A DNA stretch of 64,000 nucleotides from Gammaproteobacteria bacterium 13_2_20CM_66_19 (GCA_001914695.1 MNCZ01000099.1:24833-88832), one strand, 5' to 3'. Counted from the stretch's first letter, positions 19,573 to 33,120 are shown. Notes: generated by a model from the letters alone, not told the origin. Numbers and translations: made by a program.

Positions 19573-20370
19573 GTGTTTGATCCCCGCAACCACACCGCAG
19601 GTCCCGCCGAGCTCGCCGGCCGGGTGATCGCGATCACCGGTGCAGGCTCGGGCCTCGGCCGCGCGGTCGCCCTCGCCTGCGCCCGGCATCAGGCGAGCGT
19701 CATCGTCGTCGGCCGCAACGCGCCGGCCCTCGAGGCGGTGCACGCCGAGATCGCCGCGGCCGGGCAGCCGGAGGCGAGCATCGCGCTGCTCGACCTCGAG
19801 AAGGCGGTGGCGCGCGATTACGAGGCCCTCGCTCATGCCGTGCTCGAGCGCTACGGGCGCCTCGACGGACTGCTGCACAACGCCGGGCTTCTCGGAACCC
19901 TGACGCCGATCGAGCACTACGACGTGCCAACCTGGTGCCGCGTGCTGCACGTCAACCTCACCGCGGCGTTCGTGCTCACCCAGGTGCTGCTGCCCGCGCT
20001 GAAGAAATCCGCCGACGCGTCGCTCGTGTTCACCGCCAGCAGCGTCGGGCGCCGCGGGCGCGCCTACTGGGGCGCGTACGCCGTGTCCAAGTTCGCCGTC
20101 GAGGGGCTGGCGCAGGTGCTGGCCGCGGAGCTGGAGAACGTGAGCCACGTGCGCGTCAACACTCTCAACCCCGGGCGCGCGCGCACCGCCATGCGCCGCC
20201 AGGCCTATCCCGCCGAAGACCTCGAGAGCCTGCCGCCGCCGGACTCCCTCACCGGACCCTACATTGCGCTCCTCGGGCCGGCGAGCCGCGGGGTCACGGG
20301 GCAGGCCTTCGACGCTCAGACGCCGGGCGGAGCCGCCGGCCCGGGGAGCAGCGCGCGGCGCTCCGCCTGA
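19573..20370 (+). CDS. yciK: YciK-type short-chain dehydrogenase/reductase
   Basis: A 265-residue SDR with GTG start at 19573; an AGAGGAG ribosome site lies about 12 nt upstream. The cofactor loop is ITGAGSGLGRAVA, the core has LLHNAGLLG, and the catalytic residues are in TASSVGRRGRAYWGAYAVSKFA (Ser, Tyr and Lys of YxxxK). YciK homologues follow ubiG in Pseudomonas; the substrate is unknown. The last about 15 residues (Gly/Ala/Ser/Arg) extend past the family end and overlap the convergent rluB by 55 nt. Confidence 0.88.
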   Translation: MFDPRNHTAGPAELAGRVIAITGAGSGLGRAVALACARHQASVIVVGRNAPALEAVHAEIAAAGQPEASIALLDLEKAVARDYEALAHAVLERYGRLDGLLHNAGLLGTLTPIEHYDVPTWCRVLHVNLTAAFVLTQVLLPALKKSADASLVFTASSVGRRGRAYWGAYAVSKFAVEGLAQVLAAELENVSHVRVNTLNPGRARTAMRRQAYPAEDLESLPPPDSLTGPYIALLGPASRGVTGQAFDAQTPGGAAGPGSSARRSA

Positions 20371-21175
20371 GTGAGCTCGCGGAAGCGGCCGCGCGCGAGC
20401 GTGCGCTCGAGCATGACGGGGCCGAGCTGGGTACGCAGCACGCGGCTCACCAGCGCCCCCTGGCGCTCGAAGAGTTGCCGCACCTGCCGGCCGCTCGCGC
20501 CGCGCACCGTGAGCGCGTACCAGCGATTGGCGGCCTCCCCGCCGCCGGCCTCGCAGCGCTCGACCGCGAGCTGCGCCCCGCTATCGAGGGCTCCGCCGCG
20601 GATGCCCTCCAGCTGCGGCGCGCTGAGCTCCCCTCGCACCCGCACGCTGAATTCGCTCCTGAGCGAGTGAACCGCGCGCTGCAGATGCAGCGCCAGCTCG
20701 CCGTCCGAGGTCACGAGCTCGAGGCCCCCATCCGGACGCGGCATCGGACTCACCGCGATGAAGCGCCGCCCCGAGCGCCGCGGCAACCGCTCGAGGAGCG
20801 CCGTCCGGGGTGTCTCTCCCGCAGCGGGGTCCCCGGGGTCGGCCGGCGTCCGCAGCGGCTCGCCGGGCGAGCGGTGACAGACGAAGGCCCGCGCCCGAGC
20901 GGGCGCGGCGTGCGCGCGCACCAGGCGACCGTCGAGACGCACCTCGTCGTGGGGAGCGACGCGCGCCCCGAGCGTCGCGGTGCGGCCGTTGACGGTGAGC
21001 CGGCCGGCGCGGATCCAGACTTCCGCCTCGCGCCGCGAGGCGAGCCCGGCACGCGCCAGCATCTTCTGCAGCCGCTCGGTGAGCGGCCGCACCGCCGCGC
21101 GCGCCGCAGTCGGGCCACGCGGGCGGCCGGGAGCTCGGCGACGCGCGGCGGCCGCGGGCCGCGGTGCGCGCCGCA

Positions 21176-21176
<1 letters not shown>
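20316..21176 (-). CDS. rluB: RluB-like 23S rRNA pseudouridine synthase lacking the catalytic Asp motif
   Basis: A 286-residue RsuA/RluB family protein in the conserved place after scpB (TGATG overlap). A basic Ala/Pro/Arg tail is followed by an S4 RNA-binding domain (RLQKMLARAGLASRREAEVWI). Family members then have GRLDxxTSGLLLLTNDG, whose Asp is the nucleophile. Here the matching stretch reads SPMPRPDGGLELVTSDGELA, with Pro at the Asp position. The preceding KPxG-type segment is also diverged (HRSPGEPLRTP). RNA binding is plausible; pseudouridylation is doubtful. Confidence 0.82.
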
Positions 21177-21816
<640 letters not shown>

Positions 21817-21820
<4 letters not shown>

Positions 21821-22770
21821 CGGGGATCCTGTCCGGCGTGCGGTGCGCGCGGGTCGGCGCCCTCGGGCGCCGCAGCGGGGCCAGCTACCACGCGCAAGCC
21901 CGGCGCGGGGCTCGCGGCGCGCACGTGCAGCGGGCCGTAGGCCTCGGCCTGCACGATCTCGATCAGCGCCTCGCGCAGGAGCTCGAGCACCGCGGCGAAG
22001 GTGACCGTGACGCCCATGCGCCCTTCCTCCGGCCGGAACAGCTGCACGAAGGGCACGAACCCCGAGGCGCCCTCCAGCTGCGCGAGGATGTCGCTCATGC
22101 GCTCGCCCACCGACAGGCGCTCGCGCTGGATGTGATGGTGGGCGAACATCTCCGAGCGCGCCACGACTTCCTTGAACGCGATCAGCATCTCCTGCAGCGC
22201 GATCTGCGGCAGCGCCTCGAGCGGGCGGCGGTCCTTCAGCTCGACGCTCGTCGGCCACACGTCGCGCTCCAGGCGCGGCAGGCTGTCGATCTCGGCGGCG
22301 GCGCGCTTGAAGCGCTCGTATTCCTGAAGCCGCCGCACCAGCTCCGCGCGCGGGTCCTCCTCGGCCCCCTGCTCGGCCTTCGGCCGCGGCAGGAGCATCC
22401 GCGACTTGATCTCCGCCAGCGTCGCGGCCATCACCAGGTACTCCCCCGCGAGCTCCAGCTGCAGCTCCTGCATCAGCTCGATGTACTTGATGTACTGGCG
22501 CGTGATCTCCGCGAGCGGGATGTCGAGGATGTCGAGGTTCTGCCGGCGGATGAGGTACAGGAGCAGATCGAGCGGCCCCTCGAAGGCCTCGAGGAACACC
22601 TCGAGCGCCTGCGGCGGGATGTAGAGGTCGCGCGGCAGCTGCGAGATCGGCTCGCCGTTGACGACCGCGAACGGCATCTCGACCTGCTGCGGCGGCGGCT
22701 CGGGCGCGCTCGGCTGGGGTGTGTTGGAGACCACGATCGAAAGGGTCGGTTTCGCCTTCATGGGGGTCAC
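21817..22770 (-). CDS. scpA: Segregation and condensation protein A
   Basis: A 317-residue kleisin that bridges SMC heads. Pro/Gln-rich N-terminal residues precede the N-terminal domain FEGPLDLLLYLIRRQNLDILDIPLAEIT; the C-terminal winged helix includes MGVTVTFAAVLELLREALIEI. The predicted start is GTG at 22770; an in-frame ATG three codons on (22761) is an alternative. It is coupled to scpB and follows trpS by 8 nt. SMC itself is encoded at 29620-33120. Confidence 0.94.
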
Positions 22771-22778
22771 CGCGTAAG

Positions 22779-23993
22779 TCAGTCGGGACGCAGGTGCATG
22801 GCGCGGCGGACTTCGTCGAGCGTCTCGCGCGCCGCTTCGCGCGCCTTGTCGGCGCCCTCGGCGACGATGCCGCGCACCAGCTCCGGGTTGTCCTCGTACT
22901 CCTGGGCGCGCCGGCGCATGCCGTTGATCTCCTCGACTATCTTATCGATCACCGGCTGCTTGCAGTCGAGGCAGCCGATGCCGGCGCTGCGGCAACCCTC
23001 GCTCGCCCACTTGCGGGTCGCCTCGTCGGAATAGATCTGGTGCAGGTCCCACACCGGGCACTTGTCGGGGTCGCCGGGATCGGTGCGCCGCACGCGCGCG
23101 GGGTCGGTCTTCATGGCACGGAGTTTTTGTGCCACCTGCTCGGGCTCCTCGCGCAGCCCGATGGTATTGCCGTAGGACTTCGACATCTTGCGCCCATCGA
23201 GTCCCGGCACCTTCGGAGTTGCCGTGAGGAGCACCTGCGGCTCGGGCAGGATCGTGACGCCCGTGCCCTCGAGGAAGCCGAGCAGCCGCTCGCGGTCGGC
23301 CACCGTGATGCGGTTATTGCTGTGCACCAGAGCCTGCGCGCGCTGCAGCGCCTCGGTGTCGCCGGCCTCCTGGAACCTGCGGCGGAGCTGGCGGTAGTTG
23401 GTTGCGTTGCGTCCCCCGAGGCTCTTCACGGCGCGCTCCGCCTTCGCCTCGAAGTCGGGCTCGCGTCCGTAGAGATGATTGAAGCGCCGCGCGGCCTCGC
23501 GCGTCAGCTCGACGTGCGCCACCTGATCCTCGCCCACCGGCACGTAGGCGGCGCGATACACCAGGATGTCCGCGCTCTGCAGCAGCGGGTAGCCGAGGAA
23601 GCCGTAGGTGCCGAGATCCTTCTCTTTCAGCTGTTCCTGCTGATCCTTGTAGCTCGGCACGCGCTCGAGCCAGCCGAGCGGAGTGATCATCGACAGCAAC
23701 AGGTGCAGCTCCGCGTGCTCGGGCACGTGCGACTGGATGAAGAGCGTCGCGACTCCGGGGTTGAGGCCCGCGGCCAGCCAGTCGATGAGCACCTCGCGGA
23801 TGTGCTCCTGAAGCGGCGCCGTCTCGTCGTAGCCGGTGGTGAGCATGTGCCAGTCGGCGACGAAGAAGAAGCACTCGTACTGGTACTGCAGCTCGACCCA
23901 GTTGCGCAGCGCGCCGTGGTAGTTGCCGAGGTGCAGCCGGCCGGTGGGCCGCATGCCGGAGAGGACGCGCCGCGCGGGCGCCGGCTGGCTCAC
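22779..23993 (-). CDS. trpS: Tryptophan-tRNA ligase
   Basis: A 404-residue class I synthetase with GTG start. The HIGH-type motif is HLGNYHG within SGMRPTGRLHLGNYHG, and the KMSKS loop is intact (DGRKMSKSYGNTI). It is longer than the 330-residue E. coli enzyme because of an insertion around residues 170-230 (GREPDFEAKAERAVKSLGG onward), as in the long TrpS subgroup. A C-terminal segment contains Cys residues (GIGCLDCKQ). It lies between yciO and scpA, a conserved order. Confidence 0.95.
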   Translation of the reverse strand: MSQPAPARRVLSGMRPTGRLHLGNYHGALRNWVELQYQYECFFFVADWHMLTTGYDETAPLQEHIREVLIDWLAAGLNPGVATLFIQSHVPEHAELHLLLSMITPLGWLERVPSYKDQQEQLKEKDLGTYGFLGYPLLQSADILVYRAAYVPVGEDQVAHVELTREAARRFNHLYGREPDFEAKAERAVKSLGGRNATNYRQLRRRFQEAGDTEALQRAQALVHSNNRITVADRERLLGFLEGTGVTILPEPQVLLTATPKVPGLDGRKMSKSYGNTIGLREEPEQVAQKLRAMKTDPARVRRTDPGDPDKCPVWDLHQIYSDEATRKWASEGCRSAGIGCLDCKQPVIDKIVEEINGMRRRAQEYEDNPELVRGIVAEGADKAREAARETLDEVRRAMHLRPD

Positions 23994-24115
23994 GTGCCTG
24001 GCCGCAGCAGCGCTGCGGCTGCCGGCACGGGTGGCTGTGCGTCGCGGGGGATGGCGGCGGCGCGCGGTTGCCCCGCACGGCGCACGACGGAAAGGCGCTG
24101 ATTCACGAGGGCGAA

Positions 24116-24748
24116 TTATAGCGCACGCCCGGTGATCGGGCCGAGATCGCCCTTGCCCTGGCGCACGATCAGCGGCGGCGTCACCGAGAGATCAACCACG
24201 GTCGTCGGCTCGATGCCGCAGTCGCCGCCGTCGAGAACCGCATCGATCTCGTGGCCGAGCCGCGCCATGATCTCGCGCCCCTCGGTGAGGGGTTGTGGGT
24301 CGGAGGCCAGCAGCAGCGTCGAGCTCATCAGCGGCTCGCCGAGCTCCTTCAGCAACAACCGCGGCACCGGATGATCGGGGATGCGCACGCCGATGGTGCG
24401 CCGGCGCGGGTGCTGCAGGCGGCGCGGCGTCTCGCGCGTCGCGCGCAGCAGAAACGTGTACGGCCCGGGCAGACACGCATGCAGCATGCGGAACTGCCAG
24501 GTCTCGAGCCGTGCGAAGCGGCCGACCGCGGCGAGATCCGCGCACACCAGCGTGAAGTGGTGATGGCGATCCGCCTGGCGGATGCGGCGCACGCGCTCGA
24601 GTGCGGCCTTGTCGCCGATGTGCCAGCCGAGCGCGTAACAGGAATCGGTCGGGTAGGCGATGACCGCTCCGGACCGCAGCAGCTCCACGGCGCTGCGGAT
24701 GAGGCGCGGCTGCGGATTGACGGGGTGCAGCTTGATGTATTCGGCCAT
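24116..24748 (-). CDS. yciO: YciO/Sua5 family protein
   Basis: A 210-residue YrdC/Sua5-fold protein starting at ATG 24748 (MAEYIKLHPVNPQPR). The nucleotide/RNA-binding core is present: GAVIAYPTDSCYALGWHIGDK, the RRIRQADRHHHFTLVC segment (KxRxxxxKP-like in TsaC, here diverged), LPGPYTFLLRAT, IGVRIPDHP and the SSTLL block. YciO is a paralogue of the threonylcarbamoyl-AMP synthase TsaC; its physiological role is less certain. It leads the yciO-trpS-scpA-scpB-rluB gene set. Confidence 0.9.
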   Translation of the reverse strand: MAEYIKLHPVNPQPRLIRSAVELLRSGAVIAYPTDSCYALGWHIGDKAALERVRRIRQADRHHHFTLVCADLAAVGRFARLETWQFRMLHACLPGPYTFLLRATRETPRRLQHPRRRTIGVRIPDHPVPRLLLKELGEPLMSSTLLLASDPQPLTEGREIMARLGHEIDAVLDGGDCGIEPTTVVDLSVTPPLIVRQGKGDLGPITGRAL

Positions 24749-24807
24749 TGCTTCGCGCTGCCGCAGAACTCCCTGACGATGGAACTCGGACGCCGCGCAT
24801 GACAATA

Positions 24808-24829
24808 TACGCGGCCGTTTTGCCGCGTA
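24808..24829. repeat. Inverted repeat in the yciO-yciB divergent region
   Basis: A perfect 8-bp inverted repeat (TACGCGGC/GCCGCGTA) with a 6-nt loop lies in the 117-nt gap between divergent yciO and yciB, 37 nt upstream of yciB. It has no adjacent T-run, so an operator is more likely than a terminator; this is inference. Confidence 0.45.
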
Positions 24830-24865
24830 CAGCCTCGACTTCGGAACACCCGCGCACCGCTCCCC

Positions 24866-25438
24866 ATGCAGGCTCTCACCGCCCTCGCGCCGCTCGTGGC
24901 ATTCTTCGCGACCTACCGGCTGCGCGGCCTGTACGCGGCGACCGCGGTGCTCATGGCCGCCATGGTGCTGGTGCTCGCCCTCGACTGGCTGCGCCACCGG
25001 CGCATCCCCGCGCTCCACGCGTTGTCGGCGGTGCTGGTGCTCGTCTTCGGCTCGGCGACGCTGCTGCTGCACAATCGCCTGTTCATCCAGTGGAAGCCCA
25101 CCGTGTTGTTCTGGGCGCTCGGCCTCGCTTTCCTCGCGAGCTCGCGGATCGGCGAGCGCACGCTCACGGAGCGGCTGCTCGCGCCGGCGCTCGGCGAGCG
25201 GTTGCGGGCGAGCCCCGCTCAGTGGCAGCGGCTGAACCTCTCGTCGGGGGTGCTGTACGCGCTGCTGGGCGCACTGAACCTGGTGGTGGCCTACAACGCC
25301 AGCGAGCGCGCCTGGGTCAACTTCAAGATGTTCGGGCTGACGCTGCTCACCTTCGCCGGCATCACCCTGCAGCTGCTGTGGCTCGCACGCGCGCGCATCG
25401 CCGCCCGCCCCGGCGCCGGCGCCTGCGAGGGCGGCTGA
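24866..25438 (+). CDS. yciB: Inner membrane-spanning protein YciB (septation protein A)
   Basis: A 190-residue integral membrane protein with about five hydrophobic helices. It begins LTALAPLVAFFATYRLRGLYAATAV and contains the family motifs FIQWKPTVLFWALGLAF, GERTLTERLL and WVNFKMFGLT. YciB is linked to envelope integrity and septation in enterics. It is followed after 14 nt by bolA, so the two are likely co-transcribed. Confidence 0.92.
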   Translation: MQALTALAPLVAFFATYRLRGLYAATAVLMAAMVLVLALDWLRHRRIPALHALSAVLVLVFGSATLLLHNRLFIQWKPTVLFWALGLAFLASSRIGERTLTERLLAPALGERLRASPAQWQRLNLSSGVLYALLGALNLVVAYNASERAWVNFKMFGLTLLTFAGITLQLLWLARARIAARPGAGACEGG

Positions 25439-25452
25439 ACGGAGGCAAGCGT

Positions 25453-25734
25453 ATGAGCGAATCGGTCATGGTGCAGATGCGGACCGCGCTCGAGCGCGCG
25501 CTCGCGCCGAGCACGCTCGAGATCGTCGACGACAGCGCGCGCCACGCGGGCCACGCGGGCGCACGCGGCGGCGGCCATTTCAAGGTGACGCTGGTGGCCG
25601 GTGCCTTTCGCGGCCGCAGCCGCCTCGAGCGCCACCGCATGGTCTACGCCGCGGTCGCCCCGTTGATGGGCGAGGCCGTGCACGCACTCAACATCGTCGC
25701 GCGCAGCCCCGAGGAAGCATCCGATCGAGGATGA
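25453..25734 (+). CDS. bolA: BolA family protein
   Basis: A 93-residue BolA-fold protein; the ATG at 25453 follows GGAGGC with good spacing. The family core is present: HFKVTLVAGAFRGRSRLERHRMVYAAV, with the conserved RHR, then HALNIVARSPEE. BolA proteins act with monothiol glutaredoxins in Fe-S handling and as transcription regulators. A His/Gly/Ala repeat (HAGHAGARGGGH) lies before the core. It is placed between yciB and a PPIase. Confidence 0.88.
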   Translation: MSESVMVQMRTALERALAPSTLEIVDDSARHAGHAGARGGGHFKVTLVAGAFRGRSRLERHRMVYAAVAPLMGEAVHALNIVARSPEEASDRG

Positions 25735-25778
25735 GTCGTCACCAACAAGTCGTTTCCAACAGCCAATTCGGTGTCTCC

Positions 25779-26717
25779 ATGAACCACTTGCGTCTCCTGC
25801 TCCTCGCGGCCGCGCTCGCCGCGCTCGGCGCCTGCCAGCCGAAGACCGCGGCGACCGCCGGCGATGTCTCGCCGCCGGTAGCGACCGTGGACGGCACCCC
25901 CATCAGCCGCGACTTCTATGAGTTCTACATCAAGGGAATCAGCGGCAAGACTTCCGCGGAGCTCCCCCCCGAGCAGCGCAGTCTCGCGCTCGACAACCTG
26001 ATCCGCGCGCGCCTCGTGGCCGAGGAGGCCGCCAAAGAAGGTCTCGACAAGAGCACCGACACCGCAGCGCTCCTCGAGCTCTCGCGCCTCAACGTGCTGC
26101 AGCAGGCGGTGTCGGACCGCTACCTGAAGGATCGCAAGGCGAGCGAGCAGGAGCTGCGCGCGGAATACGAGACGCAGCTGGGCAGTCAACCGAAGCAGGA
26201 ATACCACGCGCGCCACATCCTGGTGGCCACCGAGCCCTTCGCCGAGAAGATCGTCACGCGCCTCGGCAAGGGTGAGAAGTTCGACGAGCTCGCCAGGCGC
26301 GAGTCCATGGATCCCTCCAAGAGCAACGGCGGCGACCTCGGCTGGTTCACCCCCGATCGCATGGTGCCGGAATTCTCGGGCGCGGTGATGGGCCTCAAGC
26401 CCGGTGAATACACTCACAAGCCCGTGCAGACGCAGTTCGGCTGGCACGTGATCCAGCTGCTCGACAGGCGCGAGCTGACGCCGCCGCCCTTCGAGCAGGT
26501 GCGCCAGCGCCTCGAGCAGATCGTGCAGAACAAGAAGTTCCACGGCTACGCCGACGAGCTGATGCGCAGCGCCAAGATCCAGAGGTTTCTCGACAAGGCG
26601 CCCTCGGGTCAGGCGGCGGGCAACGCGGGAGGCGCCGCTGCGCCGGGCGCGGCGACGGCGGCACCGGCTGGCACGCCCGCGGCGCCCGCGCCGAGCCCAA
26701 CACCGAGAAAGAACTAA
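25779..26717 (+). CDS. Lipoprotein peptidyl-prolyl isomerase (parvulin/PpiC type)
   Basis: A 312-residue exported foldase. The ATG at 25779 gives a lipoprotein signal peptide with lipobox LGAC (MNHLRLLLLAAALAALGAC); an ATG at 25731 would bury it. The parvulin domain contains EYHARHILVATEPFAEKI, GEKFDELARRESMDPSKSNGGDLGWF and FGWHVIQLLDRRE. Flanking helices resemble SurA/PrsA chaperone regions. The C-terminal 40 residues are Ala/Pro/Gly-rich. It probably assists folding of envelope proteins. It is convergent with ligA (17 nt apart). Confidence 0.9.
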   Translation: MNHLRLLLLAAALAALGACQPKTAATAGDVSPPVATVDGTPISRDFYEFYIKGISGKTSAELPPEQRSLALDNLIRARLVAEEAAKEGLDKSTDTAALLELSRLNVLQQAVSDRYLKDRKASEQELRAEYETQLGSQPKQEYHARHILVATEPFAEKIVTRLGKGEKFDELARRESMDPSKSNGGDLGWFTPDRMVPEFSGAVMGLKPGEYTHKPVQTQFGWHVIQLLDRRELTPPPFEQVRQRLEQIVQNKKFHGYADELMRSAKIQRFLDKAPSGQAAGNAGGAAAPGAATAAPAGTPAAPAPSPTPRKN

Positions 26718-26734
26718 GCGCGCCGCTCACCCGC

Positions 26735-29595
<2,861 letters not shown>

Positions 29596-29619
29596 TAGTG
29601 CCCCGCTCCGTAAGGATGG

Positions 29620-32600
29620 TCAGACCGCCGCCAGCCGCACGGCCTCGTCGACGTCGACCGTGACCAGGCGCGAGACGCCCGGCTCGTTCATGGTCACGCC
29701 GATCAGCTGCGAGACGAGCTCCATGGTGGCCTTGTTATGGGTGATGAGCACGAACTGCACGCGCGAGGACATGTCGCGCACGATGTCGCAGAAGCGTCCG
29801 ACGTTGTGCTCGTCGAGCGGCGCGTCGACCTCGTCCAGCAGACAGAACGGGGCGGGGTTGAGATCGAAGATCGCGAACACGAGCGCCACCGCAGTCAGCG
29901 CCTTCTCGCCGCCGGACAGGAGGTGGATGGTGCTGTTTTTCTTGCCCGGGGGCCGCGCCATGACGGCGACGCCGGCGGTGTGCTTGTCCTCGCCGACCAG
30001 CTCGAGGTAGGCGTGCCCTCCGCCGAAGAGGCGCGGGAATTTGTCGCGCAGCCCCGTGTTGATGCGTTCGAACGTGTCCTCGAACCGCGCACGGGTCTCC
30101 TTGTCGATGCGCCGCATCGCCTCCTCGAGCGTCGAGAGCGCCGACGTGAGGTCGGCGTACTGACTGTCGAGATACTCCTGGCGCTGCGTCTGCTCCTTGA
30201 GCTCGTCGATGGCGGCGAGATTGACCTGTCCGAGCTTCTCGACCTCGGCACGCGCCTCGGCGAGCGACTGCTCCCAGGCCGCCACATCGGCGGTCGGCTC
30301 GAGGCCGGCGAGCACCTCGCCGAGGTCGCAGCCGGTCTCCGCGAACTGCTCGGCGAGCGCCGCCCGCCGCACGTGAGTCTCCTGGGCGGCGAGGCGCGCC
30401 GCATCGAGCTCCTCGCGCGCAGCGCTCACCCGCTGCTCGGCCATCAGGCGCCGCTCATCGAGCGCCTTGAGGGCGGCGTCGGCTTCCTCGAGGGCGCTGC
30501 GCGCCACGGCCAGCTCCGCCTCCACCGTGAGTCGCAGCGCCAGCGCCTCGTCGAGGCGCGCCTGAAGCGCGGCGATCGGCTCATCGCCCGTGGCCAGCTC
30601 CTGCTCGAGCTCCGCGCGCCGTCGCTCGAGCTGCTCGCGCTGCTCGCTCATGCGACGCAGGCCCACGGCCATCGAGCTCTCGCTCGAACGGCGCGACTCG
30701 AAGCTGACGTGCAGGTCGCGAGCCCTCGCCTGCGCCTCCTGTGAGCGCGCACGCGCCGAGCCAAGCGCCGCGCGCCGCTCCTCGCGCTCCTCGCTCAGCG
30801 TGCGCTCGCGCGTCGCGAGCTCGGCGGCCAGCGCCTGCGCGCGCGCGAGCTCGGCGGCGGCGCGTGACAGCGCCTCCTCGGCCACCGCGCTCTCGCGCGC
30901 GATGTCTGCGGCGCTCTGCTGCAGCCGCTCGCCGCGCTCGCTCACTTCCTCGGCGCGCGCCTGGGTCGCCTTGAGCCGGCCGAGGAGCTCGGCGTGCCTC
31001 TGCTGTGCGGCCTGCAGCGCCGTCTGGGTACGCTCGCGCTCGGTCTCGGCCTGCGCTTGCCGCTCGCGCGCCGCGGCGAGCTCTGCTTCGGCCTCCGCGA
31101 CCCGCTGGTCGGCTTCCGCCGACGCACCGCGCAGGCTCCTCAGGCGGTGCTCGCGCTCGAGAGTCCCGGCCCGCGGGTCGGGGCCGCGGCTGACGCGCAG
31201 CCAGTCGCGGCCGACCCACTCGCCCGCGGGCGTGATGAAGGAGCGTCCGTCGACGAGGCCGCCGCGCGCCGCGAGCGCCTTGCCAAGCGATTCGGCCGTC
31301 GACACCGCGGCGAGCCGCGCGATGACCGCCGGCGGACCCTTGACGTGGGCGGCGAGCGTCTTCGCCTCAGCACCGCGGGCGCGTTCGCCGCTCTCCACCA
31401 GGGTGAGTCGCCCGGCGGCGAGACCGGCGAGTGCGCCCGAGAGCTCCTCCAGCCGCTCGACGCACACGGCCTCCAGGTAGTCACCGAGCGCGGTCTCGAC
31501 GGCGCGCTCCCAGCCCGGCTCGACTTCGAGATCCGCCGCGAGCCGCGGCCGCGCGGCGAGGCCCGCACCGCGCAGCCACTCGGCGGCCTGCCCCGCATGA
31601 TCCGAGAGCGCCGCCGCCTGCAGCGCCTCGAGCGAGGTGAGCTCGCCGCGCGCCGCTTCGCGCGCGCCGCGCGCGCCCTCGAGGCGCTCCTCGCAGCCGA
31701 GCTGCGCGGTGCGCAGCGCCTGCACCCGCGCCTGCGCCTCGGCGAGCGCCCCCGCGCACCGCTCGCTCGCGCGACGCGCCTCGGATTCCTCGAGCGCGAG
31801 CTGGCCGAGCTGCGGGCCGCCATCCTGCGCGCCGAGACTGAGCCGCTCTCCGGCGAGCCGCTCGGCCTGCGCCCGAAGCTGCCGCAGCTGGTTCTCGAGT
31901 TGCTCGATGCGGGTACGCTCGACCTCGGTGGACTGCTGCGCCCCGCTCGCCGCCCGCGTGTGCTCTTCCCAGCGCTGCTGCCACTCCTGGAGCGCCTGCT
32001 CGCTCGCCTCGAGCGCCGCGCCGGTGCGCTGCTCGGCCTGCTGCGCGGCCTCGCGCTCGGGCGCGAGCCGCGCGATCTCCGCACACACCGCGGCGAGCTC
32101 GCCCTGGTCGCGGGCGATGTCCGCCGCGAGCTCCCCGAGTGTCGCCTGCGCCTGCGCGAGATCCGCGCGCTGGCGCTCGCGCAGCTCGCGGGTGTGCTCG
32201 ATCGACTGCTCGAGCCGCGAGATGTCGGCTCCGACCTGGTAGTAGCGGCCCTGCACCGCCGACAGACGGTCGCCGTGAGCCGTCTGCACCGCACGCTGCT
32301 TCTCGATCGCGGCCTCGGCGGCGCGCTGCGCGGCGAGCGCCTCCTGCATGGCGAGCTCGCGCCCGCGCACCGCGGCGTCGTGCACCTTGCCGCCGCTGTC
32401 GAGGTCCCGCAGGCGCAGCGCCAGGAGCTCCGCGGCGAGGCGTCGCTCCTGCTCCTTCAGCGCCTGGTAGCGCCGGGCGGTCGCCGCCTGACGCTGCAGG
32501 TGCCGGATCTGCTTCTCCACCTCGTCGCGCACGTCCTGGAGCCGCTCGAGATTCTCGCGGGTCTCGGCGATGCGCGCCTCGGTCTCCTTGCGCCGCTCCT

Positions 32601-33120
32601 TGTAGCGCGAGACACCGGCGGCTTCCTCGACGAAGGCGCGCATGTCCTCGCTCTTCGCCTCGATGACGCGCGAGATCGTGCCCTGCTCGATGATGGCGTA
32701 GCTGCGCGAGCCGAGCCCCGTGCCGAGAAACAGGTTGGTGATGTCCTTGCGCCGGCAGCGCACGCCGTTGATGAAGTACGCCGAGGTGTCGTCGCGCGCC
32801 ACCTGGCGCTTCAGCGAGATCTCACCGTAGCTCGCGTAGGCGCCGCCGATCTTGCCGTCGGAGTTGTCGAACACCAGCTCGACGGAGGCCATGCCGACCG
32901 GCTTGCGCGCGGCGGAGCCGTTGAACACCACGTCCGCCATGTTGTCGCCGCGCAGATGCTTGGCGGAGAGCTCGCCCATCACCCAGCGCACGGCGTCGAT
33001 GACGTTCGACTTGCCGCAGCCGTTGGGACCGACGACACCGGTGAGATTGCTGGGGAAGGTTATTTGGGTGGGATCGACGAAGGACTTGAAGCCGGCGAGC
33101 TTGATCTTGGTCAGCCGCAT
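29620..33120 (-). CDS. smc: Chromosome partition protein Smc
   Basis: A 1166-residue SMC ATPase. The ATG at 33120 (MRLTKIKLAGFKSFVDP) matches family starts. Walker A is GPNGCGKSN at about residues 32-40; long coiled coils flank the hinge (around residues 500-660). The C-terminal head has the signature LLSGGEKALTAVALVFAIF and Walker B CLLDEVDAPLDEHN. Smc with ScpA/ScpB compacts and separates the chromosome. It is first of smc-zipA-ligA and divergent from queF. Confidence 0.96.
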   Translation of the reverse strand: MRLTKIKLAGFKSFVDPTQITFPSNLTGVVGPNGCGKSNVIDAVRWVMGELSAKHLRGDNMADVVFNGSAARKPVGMASVELVFDNSDGKIGGAYASYGEISLKRQVARDDTSAYFINGVRCRRKDITNLFLGTGLGSRSYAIIEQGTISRVIEAKSEDMRAFVEEAAGVSRYKERRKETEARIAETRENLERLQDVRDEVEKQIRHLQRQAATARRYQALKEQERRLAAELLALRLRDLDSGGKVHDAAVRGRELAMQEALAAQRAAEAAIEKQRAVQTAHGDRLSAVQGRYYQVGADISRLEQSIEHTRELRERQRADLAQAQATLGELAADIARDQGELAAVCAEIARLAPEREAAQQAEQRTGAALEASEQALQEWQQRWEEHTRAASGAQQSTEVERTRIEQLENQLRQLRAQAERLAGERLSLGAQDGGPQLGQLALEESEARRASERCAGALAEAQARVQALRTAQLGCEERLEGARGAREAARGELTSLEALQAAALSDHAGQAAEWLRGAGLAARPRLAADLEVEPGWERAVETALGDYLEAVCVERLEELSGALAGLAAGRLTLVESGERARGAEAKTLAAHVKGPPAVIARLAAVSTAESLGKALAARGGLVDGRSFITPAGEWVGRDWLRVSRGPDPRAGTLEREHRLRSLRGASAEADQRVAEAEAELAAARERQAQAETERERTQTALQAAQQRHAELLGRLKATQARAEEVSERGERLQQSAADIARESAVAEEALSRAAAELARAQALAAELATRERTLSEEREERRAALGSARARSQEAQARARDLHVSFESRRSSESSMAVGLRRMSEQREQLERRRAELEQELATGDEPIAALQARLDEALALRLTVEAELAVARSALEEADAALKALDERRLMAEQRVSAAREELDAARLAAQETHVRRAALAEQFAETGCDLGEVLAGLEPTADVAAWEQSLAEARAEVEKLGQVNLAAIDELKEQTQRQEYLDSQYADLTSALSTLEEAMRRIDKETRARFEDTFERINTGLRDKFPRLFGGGHAYLELVGEDKHTAGVAVMARPPGKKNSTIHLLSGGEKALTAVALVFAIFDLNPAPFCLLDEVDAPLDEHNVGRFCDIVRDMSSRVQFVLITHNKATMELVSQLIGVTMNEPGVSRLVTVDVDEAVRLAAV